In this document: positions 1-5,425 of the stretch, piece by piece
Position numbering within the stretch: the first letter of the stretch is position 1
Layout of the letters: each line of letters opens with the position of its first letter
Origin: Planctomycetota bacterium
Lineage (GTDB): Bacteria; Planctomycetota; UBA8108; UBA1146
Assembly: GCA_002691835.1 (NCBI GenBank)
Contig: NZJA01000140.1
Location: 1-7,903, forward strand
Direction: 5' to 3'
DNA length: 7,903 nt
The notes under the pieces: model-generated
Databases searched by the model: none
Seen by the model: the letters and a program-made list of their open reading frames with translations, nothing else
What the model was told of the DNA's origin: nothing
Made by a program: the position numbers and the translations under genes

Positions 1-2146
1 CGGTTCCGCTTCCGCGTCCAAACTCGAAGTGCCTGCGGGTTGCATTTGCGATTTCCTCAGCAGAGGCTCTTGGCAGGGGAATCATTTTTTTGCCGCCGAC
101 GACAAACTCTTCCGGATTCATACTCAGGTCTGTTCCCTGGTGAGGCTGAACACGGAACTCAAGGAATTTTCCGACACAGGGATCTCCGCCGACGTATCCG
201 GTGGGCAGCTCGGTGGCCTGATATGCTCCAGAGAGCACATCTTCCAGAGGAACCTGTCCTTCCGGCTTTCTTCCACCCGTGTGTTCAAGAAGATTGACGA
301 AGTAGAGCTTGGTTCCCGGTGCAAACTGGGAAAAGTCGACAACGATGTCGTACCGCTCAGCAATGGCGTGAACAGGCATGACCCCGCGCTCGGTTCCGAG
401 GGTGCCATCGAAGGCCACGGAGTGTTCCATCACGTTGCCGTCATTGGCAATCATGTGGAAGGGGACCCGGGTGCCATTCTCGTCGACCAGAGCCACCTTG
501 ATGTAGCGGGATACAGAGCCATTGAGAATTCTGAATCGGTACTTTCTGGCAGCCACATTAAAGAAGGGCTTGTACTGCCAGTTGGTCAGAAGCTTGTCCC
601 CAACAAAGCCATCGGTATTGAAGGGGTTGAACCACAACTGTCCTTCCTGGTCCCATGCCTTGTCGGCGATGACCAGATTGATGTCATAATCTCGGTTACC
701 CCAATCCAGAGAAGTTCCACTGGGGAATCTCAGATTGACACCGTCTTCGAGACCTTCGTTTCCGCGATCCAATGCACTGTAATAGTTCATCATCGCAGCG
801 ATGCCCTTGTAGACATTCTGTGCGGTGAAGTCGAGCATGTGATCATGGAACCAATGGGTGCTCATCGTTTCACGCCAGTCTCCCGGAATGTTGATGATGC
901 CACCGTTGCCATCCGGCATACCCGCGCGCGGGTCGGCCGCATTGGTGTTGATGGTGTCATGACCGGCTAGAATTACCGGCCAGCGGTAATCGAAGTGCTG
1001 ACCCGGGAAGAAGAAAGCATTGGTGTATCCATCGCTCTCCGCCGGATTGTGTCCATTATGTTCATGGATGGAGACGGTGTGCAGACCAAAGCCGCGGTTG
1101 GCTCCCGGATCTAGAGGAAGACCATTCCAGAGACGCATCAAGACAGGCTCGCCATAGCGAACTTTGAGAAGTTTTGGCGGAAAGGTGCCGTCAAAAGTCC
1201 AAAGTGCATCGGGGGTCTGTGCAGGCATGGCGGGATGAAATTTAACTTCTAGCCCGTTGGTGCTTCCTGCACTGAGACCGAGTCCATCTGGGTCATCGTA
1301 TGTGTTGTAGTAAAGTCCGCCCGGACCAAACTCGCAATCATCACCACTCAGGCCATGAGAATAGGCATGGTCCTGCATGGCACCCCGGAAACCAAAATTT
1401 GTTCTGGCTCCAGTAATCATCGACTGAAAGACCTTTTGTGGGGGGAACTCTGCCCAGCGTTGGTGTGCCCAACCTTCTCCAGGCGGTCGTCCTTCGACCG
1501 GGAGGTGGGTCGTGGGTCTTTGAAGGTATGATTCGATTCTGTTTTTCCATGGGTTTTGAACAAAGTCATTGCTGAGGCGAGTGGTTTCGAGCGTGAGAGG
1601 TTGATCGAGGAACATCTCGACCTGTAGCCCCATCGGGTGGTCCTGTGCTGTAAGCACCGGAGCTGGAATTGGAAGGCCGTCTACGTCGAAGCCTCCGCCA
1701 GTCAGAGCGTTCATTTCGTCTGTACCTGGGAACGGAACAGGATTCAGTCCCACTTCATTTTGAAGAGTTCCGAATTCCTCAAATCGCAACATTTGCTGGT
1801 CGAAATCCAAAGCTCCAAACATGGGGCTTGGGAGTCCACCTGTTGGGAGATCGAAGATTCGGCCTTCGATGAGGTTGGCTTCCGGAATGGTGTTGTTGAG
1901 GGTGATGATGGTGTGGTCGGCTGGGATACCATTCGGGCCCTCCAGTGATCCGTCCATCATGTAGTGATATCCCCCGGGTGGAGGCGGGATCAGTTCTTCC
2001 GAAATCACTAGCGGAACCAGTCCGGAGTTGTCGACTTGAGGCTCTCCGACGACGAACGGGACTGAAAAACATACGAGAGCGAGCAGGGCCAGCAGAGTGG
2101 ACCTGGCATTTCCAAATTGGGATTCCATTGAATTCCATGTGTACAT
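1..2146 (-). CDS. Secreted multicopper oxidase (laccase-like), C-terminus beyond left edge
   Basis: The frame is open for 715 codons from ATG 2146 to the left edge with no stop. Multicopper oxidases couple one-electron oxidation of a phenol, metal ion or similar substrate to reduction of O2 to water. Seen: a signal peptide (Arg15, hydrophobic residues 17-33, likely cleavage after VVG at 34), so the product is probably exported. About 265 residues of no recognised fold follow. A first cupredoxin domain starts near residue 300, with a type-2/3 copper motif HEHNGH at 361-366 and a second, HWFHDHM, at 431-437. A second cupredoxin domain begins near 486 and contains the typical ILNGSVSRY near 541. 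The last two copper motifs, including the type-1 site, would lie off the window. The start is set by GGAGGA eight bases before ATG; Met7 is a weaker alternative. HxHN replaces the common HxHG. Substrate is unknown; Mn(II) or organic oxidation are only possibilities. Family call is firm, subfamily uncertain. Confidence 0.9.
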   Translation of the reverse strand, partial: MYTWNSMESQFGNARSTLLALLALVCFSVPFVVGEPQVDNSGLVPLVISEELIPPPPGGYHYMMDGSLEGPNGIPADHTIITLNNTIPEANLIEGRIFDLPTGGLPSPMFGALDFDQQMLRFEEFGTLQNEVGLNPVPFPGTDEMNALTGGGFDVDGLPIPAPVLTAQDHPMGLQVEMFLDQPLTLETTRLSNDFVQNPWKNRIESYLQRPTTHLPVEGRPPGEGWAHQRWAEFPPQKVFQSMITGARTNFGFRGAMQDHAYSHGLSGDDCEFGPGGLYYNTYDDPDGLGLSAGSTNGLEVKFHPAMPAQTPDALWTFDGTFPPKLLKVRYGEPVLMRLWNGLPLDPGANRGFGLHTVSIHEHNGHNPAESDGYTNAFFFPGQHFDYRWPVILAGHDTINTNAADPRAGMPDGNGGIINIPGDWRETMSTHWFHDHMLDFTAQNVYKGIAAMMNYYSALDRGNEGLEDGVNLRFPSGTSLDWGNRDYDINLVIADKAWDQEGQLWFNPFNTDGFVGDKLLTNWQYKPFFNVAARKYRFRILNGSVSRYIKVALVDENGTRVPFHMIANDGNVMEHSVAFDGTLGTERGVMPVHAIAERYDIVVDFSQFAPGTKLYFVNLLEHTGGRKPEGQVPLEDVLSGAYQATELPTGYVGGDPCVGKFLEFRVQPHQGTDLSMNPEEFVVGGKKMIPLPRASAEEIANATRRHFEFGRGSGT

Positions 2147-2154
2147 GGCGGGAC

Positions 2155-2160
2155 TCCTCC
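2155..2160 (-). promoter_or_regulatory. Ribosome binding site of the multicopper oxidase
   Basis: On the minus strand GGAGGA stands eight bases before the ATG at 2146. It is a near-perfect Shine-Dalgarno match and decides the start in favour of Met1 over the in-frame Met7. Confidence 0.75.
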
Positions 2161-2180
2161 TCAGATAATGATATTCAAAT

Positions 2181-2194
2181 AGGCAAAATTGCCT
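2181..2194. promoter_or_regulatory. 14-bp inverted repeat upstream of the multicopper oxidase, candidate operator
   Basis: The two arms AGGCAA and TTGCCT are exact complements separated by AA. The dyad lies 35 bp upstream of the oxidase start and 21 bp beyond its ribosome binding site. That is where an operator or 5'-leader hairpin would sit. The arms match no copper-regulator box that I can name. The role is inferred from position and symmetry only. Confidence 0.35.
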
Positions 2195-2264
2195 CTGCAT
2201 AACGAGGTTAGTTTTATGACTGACCTTGCATACCTTCAACATGATTTTAGTAAATGAATGAATA

Positions 2265-2309
2265 GTCACTAATGTCATAATTGTCAGGAAAGTCAGGAAT
2301 GTCAGTGAC
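2265..2309. repeat. Five tandem 9-bp units of GTCA-N5
   Basis: GTCA recurs at exact 9-bp steps at 2265, 2274, 2283, 2292 and 2301, with no interruption. By eye the consensus unit is GTCAGGAAT. The third and fourth units match it at 8 and 9 positions, the first at 7, and the second and fifth at 6. The GTCA core is invariant and the other five bases drift. The array starts 119 bp upstream of the oxidase start and ends 370 bp upstream of the dehydrogenase start. It could be an array of binding sites for a regulator or a decayed minisatellite. Confidence 0.7.
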
Positions 2310-2666
2310 CACCATAATAGCGAACATATCAATCATCATTAGTGTTCTGGCTTCCTGGAGAGAGAGTTGGAGATCGCATTTATTTCGATATTTGAATAGT
2401 TTTAGGCGGTGTCGTATGGGTGAAGGATCTTATTTATATACACGTTTTGTATTCTTTTGTTCTGGTTAACAAAGTGAGGTGTGGACGATTTTTGAATATG
2501 GTTTTCCTGAGTTGAAGTGGATTTGTGACGCAAAAATCCAGAGTGGTTGGACGAATTGAGTCATGGAGGCGGTTCATTGGAGGCCTCATTCTTGAAGTTC
2601 AAATTGATCCTGATTGAAACGGAATCACTGTTCCATTGGCTTTGGAAGTCGACATGATCGTTTGCG

Positions 2667-2674
2667 AAAGGAGG
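2667..2674 (+). promoter_or_regulatory. Ribosome binding site of the dehydrogenase
   Basis: AAAGGAGG is an eight-base match to the anti-Shine-Dalgarno sequence, four bases before ATG 2679. The spacing is a little short, but the match is the strongest in the window on the plus strand. Confidence 0.7.
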
Positions 2675-2678
2675 CCTT

Positions 2679-3647
2679 ATGCGAGCGATGACACTTTGCG
2701 ATGGTGTCTTAGATCTCAATTCCAGTTTCCCGCAGCCACAGGCTGTGGAGGGTGAGGCTTTATTAAAACTCCGACTCGCCGGCATCTGTCGGACCGATCT
2801 GGAATTAGTCGAAGGCTATTATCCTTTTGCAGGGACCTTGGGGCACGAGTTTGTCGCTGATGTCGTGGAGGGCAGCGAGCGCTTTCGTGGTCGAAGGGTT
2901 GTCGGTGAAATCAATGCATCCTGTCATCAGTGTGAAGTTTGCAGGGCTGGCCAGCCCTTGCACTGCCCCCATCGAACAGTTTTGGGAATCGTGGGGCGAG
3001 ATGGGTGTTTCAGCGATTATTTTCGGCTCCCAGAGCTGAATCTTCATATCGTTCCTGATCATGTCCCGGATGAATCTGCGGTATTTGTTGAACCACTCGC
3101 TGCAGCTTTTCGCCTACTGGAGCAGGTCAAAGTGAGTCCCGGACAAAAATGGCTGGTCGTGGGGGATGGACGCCTGGGCCAATTAGTGGCCAGGGTCTTG
3201 GCTCTGCAGGGGGTTGAATTGACGGTTCTCGGTCGTCATGACAGAAAATTGGAGCTTTTGGAAAAGCTGGGTATTCGAACGACTCGAGGTCTTGATCAAA
3301 TGATTTCGGCTGGTGAAAACTCAGGAGATTTCGATTTTGCGGTCGACTGTGCCGGAAATTCGAGTGGCTTTGATTTGGCGAGGAGATCCCTGCGCCCGCA
3401 AGGGACCCTGTTATTGAAGAGTACCTACGCCGGAGCCCTCAATCTCGACGCTTCAGCATGCGTCGTCGATGAGATCACGATTTTAGGCTCTCGTTGCGGG
3501 CCGTTTCAGCCAGCCATCGAAGCTCTGGCGTCCGGCTCGATTGATCCGAGAGATCTCATCGATGAGGAATTCGCCTTGGAATCGGGGATGCGGGCCTTTC
3601 AGAGAGCATCCGAAAAAGGGGTGATGAAGGTTCTTTTAAGGCCATAA
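2679..3647 (+). CDS. Zinc-dependent alcohol dehydrogenase-like protein (medium-chain dehydrogenase/reductase)
   Basis: This 322-residue protein belongs to the zinc-containing MDR superfamily, which oxidises alcohols or polyols, or reduces aldehydes and ketones, with NAD(P). Seen: catalytic-zinc ligands Cys37 (in GICRTD), His56-Glu57 (in GHE) and a Glu at 138 (in VEPLAAA). A full structural-zinc cluster follows at Cys82, Cys85, Cys88 and Cys96. The dinucleotide-binding turn GDGRLG is at 162-167 in a Rossmann domain. It is shorter than the usual 340-375 residues, with a compact N-terminal domain and a short C-terminal end. No acidic residue is evident right after the second Rossmann strand (VLGRHDRK), so NAD versus NADP preference is open. 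The start is set by AAAGGAGG at 2667-2674, four bases before ATG. Another Met three codons on would have spacing of 13. The protein is probably cytoplasmic. Substrate cannot be told. It may be cotranscribed with the cupin gene 88 bp downstream. Confidence 0.9.
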   Translation: MRAMTLCDGVLDLNSSFPQPQAVEGEALLKLRLAGICRTDLELVEGYYPFAGTLGHEFVADVVEGSERFRGRRVVGEINASCHQCEVCRAGQPLHCPHRTVLGIVGRDGCFSDYFRLPELNLHIVPDHVPDESAVFVEPLAAAFRLLEQVKVSPGQKWLVVGDGRLGQLVARVLALQGVELTVLGRHDRKLELLEKLGIRTTRGLDQMISAGENSGDFDFAVDCAGNSSGFDLARRSLRPQGTLLLKSTYAGALNLDASACVVDEITILGSRCGPFQPAIEALASGSIDPRDLIDEEFALESGMRAFQRASEKGVMKVLLRP

Positions 3648-3735
3648 CTCGACTCTTTAGGCCTCGGATTGGACAGATGGAACCTTTTCATCCGAAACTT
3701 CCTTGAAGGGGAAAAGCCCCGAAGGGAGTCGAGTG

Positions 3736-4317
3736 ATGAGAATTAAACCCTGGAGTCTCAAGGATGCCACTGACGAGTTGCTGATTCCCAGTCGAGTCAT
3801 GGAATTATGGGAAGTTTCTCTGCAACACGGAGAAGAAACTCCGACCCACCAGCACGAATCTCGAGAAGAGCTTCTGATTGCTCTGGAGGGACGCGGTGAA
3901 GTCCAGCGTGAGGAACAGGCCCTCGACCTTTTTCCGGGGCATGTCGTGGTGGTTCCTGCAGGGACCCCATTTTCATTGCAGAACCGTTCAGGTTTACCCA
4001 TGAGAGGGCTTTTGGTCGCGATTCACCGACCAGGGCTGATTCCTCAGGCTGCGGCCGACCGGGTGACAGCTGGCGATCTCGAATCGATGATTCAGTCGAT
4101 TCCGGCACGCCTCAACAGGGCTGAGGCCCTTCAAACGATTATTCAGCTGTTTGATCTGGCTGGTCAGCTTTCTGAGCAGATCGAAGAGGCCATCGGCCTT
4201 GAAACAGAGACTGGACTACGGACTTTGGAATCCATCGAAGAGCAAGTGATGCAATCCGTGGTCGAAATCTCCCGTGCTTGGATGCCCGGAATCGACCTGC
4301 GCCCGCCCAGATTCTAA
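3736..4317 (+). CDS. Cupin-domain protein with C-terminal helical region
   Basis: The product is 193 residues from ATG 3736. AAGGGAG at 3722-3728 lies seven bases before it. The frame also opens at TTG 3703, which has poorer support. Seen: cupin motif 1 fits G-x5-H-x-H-x4-E-x6-G exactly, with G32, H38, H40, E45 and G52. Motif 2 fits G-x5-P-x-G-x2-[H]-x3-N with G68, P74, G76 and N83, but Phe79 stands where the fourth metal ligand, His, is expected. The barrel therefore keeps His, His and Glu only, and may bind a metal weakly or act as a ligand sensor. After about residue 110 the sequence looks helical, rich in Glu, Gln and Leu (LSEQIEEAIGLETETGL), with no DNA-binding motif that I recognise. 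No signal peptide, so cytoplasmic. It follows the dehydrogenase by 88 bp on the same strand without a visible terminator, so an operon is plausible. Function unknown. Confidence 0.82.
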   Translation: MRIKPWSLKDATDELLIPSRVMELWEVSLQHGEETPTHQHESREELLIALEGRGEVQREEQALDLFPGHVVVVPAGTPFSLQNRSGLPMRGLLVAIHRPGLIPQAAADRVTAGDLESMIQSIPARLNRAEALQTIIQLFDLAGQLSEQIEEAIGLETETGLRTLESIEEQVMQSVVEISRAWMPGIDLRPPRF

Positions 4318-4388
4318 GGGTTCCTCTCACCTTCCCGTCAAGCCTCTACCCGCTTTCCTCAAGTTGGATTTATTTGCCAAATTGACCG

Positions 4389-4470
4389 GAATTGAGCCAA
4401 TTCGCCGCTTTGACAGCGGCCCTTCCTCGGTGCAAGATAGTCCTTCGGACCGGGTTACCTGAAGGTGACC
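4389..4470. other. Run of four adjacent hairpins, possible structured RNA or terminator region
   Basis: Reading along the plus strand there are four self-complementary elements. GAATTG/CAATTC with loop AGC is at 4389-4403. GCCGCT/AGCGGC with loop TTGAC is at 4404-4420. GTCC/GGAC with loop TTC is at 4440-4450. GGTTACCT/AGGTGACC, with one mismatched pair and a GA loop, is at 4453-4470. The first two abut exactly. None is followed by a T run on either strand, which argues against a simple intrinsic terminator. They might form an RNA structure at the 3' end of the cupin transcript. The pairing is seen; any role is inference. Confidence 0.35.
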
Positions 4471-4587
4471 TTGCACGTGATTCCCTGCTTACCCAAAGAG
4501 CCGGGAAAAACGTCTCTGACAGGTTTTCTGTGAAATCCTTCGACTCGGAAGTTTCCTTGAAGTGATTCATGGAAGTTCAGGGATCGG

Positions 4588-4615
4588 AGCGGTGCATCGA
4601 AAGCGGTGCATCAAA
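4588..4615. repeat. Two tandem 14-bp units upstream of the lipoprotein-like gene
   Basis: Units at 4588-4601 and 4602-4615 share the core AGCGGTGCATC and differ at one of 14 positions (GAA versus AAA at the end). The pair ends 52 bp before the first possible start of the next gene. That position fits a regulator site with two direct half-sites. It may equally be a simple local duplication. Confidence 0.6.
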
Positions 4616-4667
4616 ACCTGAGACGGCATAAAGACTGCATAGAGGAGTTAAGAGGAATTCAAGGGTC

Positions 4668-5255
4668 ATGACGGTTCCCGATACGGTATCAGATCGAATT
4701 TCAGAGAGAAATTTTATGCGACCGGTGAACTCCACGAAGTTCACGGGAAGGTCGCAGGCTGAAACCTCCGACCAGATTGAGAGCACTGAAAGTACAGGGG
4801 GAATTTCGGGGGGAAGTTCGGGCGGAAGTTCGAGTCGGATGTTGCGAAGAGGATTTCTTCGAGGAGTCCATCTCAGCGTCCTCCTGCTTCTGAGTCTGCC
4901 CTTGTTGTCGATTTTTGGCTGTACTCAAACAGGGGGCCCTTCGCAGTCGGCGAGCTGGGGAAGAACGTCCACGTGGACACCGGTGGATCATGCCCGTTCG
5001 CAACTGGATTGGATCCGTACCTCCTCCGGGAACATGTCAGAGGAAGAATTGTTCCATGCCATGAATACTCCCTGGAACGGAAGTCGGTTAACTCCGGCGC
5101 AACGACAGGAATGGATTCGAAATCAGCTGGTGGAAGATTCCAAAGAGACAGGATTTTCAGAGGTCTCTGGCAATAGAGTTTTGGGTCGCCCAGGGGCGAT
5201 GGACTCTGCCCGTCAGCGGTGGCAAAAAGAGCAAGAAGAGAATCGACGCAACTGA
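4668..5255 (+). CDS. Uncharacterised lipoprotein-like or membrane-anchored protein with a Tat-type signal
   Basis: I do not recognise a family. The frame codes for 195 residues from ATG 4668. Residues 1-57 are polar, rich in Ser, Thr and Gly, with a GGSSGGSSS tract at 48-56. Residues 58-85 look like a complete export signal: Met58, then RRGFLR (60-65), close to the twin-arginine consensus, a Leu-rich core, and IFGC ending at Cys85, which resembles a lipobox apart from Phe at -2. This makes Met58 (ATG 4839, GGAAG ten bases upstream, 138 residues) a serious alternative start. Met17 (ATG 4716, AGAGAGAA upstream) is a third. The mature part is hydrophilic, with SEEELFHAMNTPW (122-134), LTPAQRQEWIRNQL (140-153) and a charged tail QRWQKEQEENRRN. 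It probably sits on the outer face of the inner membrane or in the periplasm. It has its own spacer on both sides, and nothing ties it functionally to recA downstream. Confidence 0.6.
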   Translation: MTVPDTVSDRISERNFMRPVNSTKFTGRSQAETSDQIESTESTGGISGGSSGGSSSRMLRRGFLRGVHLSVLLLLSLPLLSIFGCTQTGGPSQSASWGRTSTWTPVDHARSQLDWIRTSSGNMSEEELFHAMNTPWNGSRLTPAQRQEWIRNQLVEDSKETGFSEVSGNRVLGRPGAMDSARQRWQKEQEENRRN

Positions 5256-5261
5256 AGGAGT

Positions 5262-5277
5262 GCTGCTGATCAGCAGC
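5262..5277. terminator. Perfect 16-bp palindrome just after the lipoprotein-like gene
   Basis: GCTGCTGATCAGCAGC equals its own reverse complement and begins six bases after the TGA stop. As RNA it could form a small hairpin but lacks the following T run of an intrinsic terminator. As DNA it could be a dimer binding site. A second stem (GCTGA-CCA and TGG-C-TCAGC, one bulged base, T-rich loop) follows at 5293-5313. Together they may end the upstream transcript; this is an inference from position. Confidence 0.35.
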
Positions 5278-5349
5278 CCAATTGCAGAGGTCGCTGACCA
5301 TTTTTGGCTCAGCCCTGCAGGCTCTGGAAGTTTTATTGGTATTTATTTT

Positions 5350-5366
5350 TGGGATCAGCGATCCCA
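5350..5366. promoter_or_regulatory. 17-bp inverted repeat in the recA leader, candidate operator
   Basis: TGGGATC and GATCCCA are exact complements around AGC. The dyad lies 59 bp before the recA start, directly after a T/A-rich stretch (5331-5350) that could hold the recA promoter. recA genes are commonly repressed by LexA at a dyad near the promoter. These arms are not the E. coli (CTGT-N8-ACAG) or Gram-positive (GAAC-N4-GTTC) SOS box, and LexA sites vary between phyla. The operator role is inferred; a leader hairpin is the alternative. Confidence 0.4.
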
Positions 5367-5425
5367 TTTGATTTGAGAAGGTCGCCACCACGGTGTCCTT
5401 CGGGAGTTTGAGAGAAGAGGGAAAT

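Larger units (their letters stand above)
2147..2678. other. Divergent intergenic spacer between multicopper oxidase and dehydrogenase
   Basis: This 532-bp stretch is clearly richer in A and T than its neighbours and holds no gene I would support. A 62-codon frame at 2281-2469 lacks a ribosome binding site and is partly made of the repeat array. The spacer should contain two outward promoters. For the oxidase, a weak minus-strand candidate is TTGAAG (2239-2234), 17 bases, then TAAAAC (2216-2211). For the dehydrogenase I see no convincing promoter; the AT-rich part around 2430-2470 is a possible site. Other structure: a 7-bp hairpin TGGATTT/AAATCCA at 2518-2540 with a 9-base loop, and a small dyad TTGAA-G-TTCAA at 2592-2602. 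Confidence 0.6.
4318..4667. other. Intergenic region with clustered hairpins and a tandem repeat
   Basis: This 350-bp spacer has no coding frame with a ribosome binding site and convincing product on either strand. It contains the hairpin cluster at 4389-4470 and the 14-bp tandem repeat at 4588-4615. Near its right end are purine-rich tracts, AGAGGAG at 4641-4647 and AGAGGA at 4651-4656, which could serve the next gene. A canonical intrinsic terminator (GC stem plus T run) for the cupin gene is not visible. Confidence 0.6.

Noticed and set aside
29..970. 313-codon open frame on the plus strand
   Set aside because: It is antisense to the multicopper oxidase, starts on a non-ATG codon, has no ribosome binding site, and its translation shows no recognisable domain, whereas the opposite strand shows copper motifs in a continuous frame.
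1779..2138. 119-codon minus-strand frame starting MEFNGIP
   Set aside because: It overlaps the signal peptide and N-terminal region of the oxidase in another frame and has a low-complexity His/Arg/Ser-rich translation; the oxidase start has the better ribosome binding site.
2281..2469. 62-codon plus-strand frame in the divergent spacer
   Set aside because: It starts on TTG with no ribosome binding site, its first residues are encoded by the 9-bp repeats, and the rest resembles AT-rich non-coding sequence.
2518..2540. Hairpin TGGATTT/AAATCCA as a terminator
   Set aside because: There is no gene upstream on either strand that would need termination here, and no T run follows; it is kept only as a note in the spacer.
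2147..2678. CRISPR-like array
   Set aside because: The repeats are 9 bp with no spacers of the usual 25-40 bp and no cas genes nearby.
3703..3735. Eleven-codon upstream extension of the cupin gene from TTG 3703
   Set aside because: ATG 3736 has AAGGGAG at ideal spacing; the extension covers this ribosome binding site and a small GGGG/CCCC hairpin at 3708-3720.
5393..5425. GTG start adding 11 residues to RecA
   Set aside because: ATG 5426 has a good purine-rich site upstream, and the extension does not resemble RecA N-termini.
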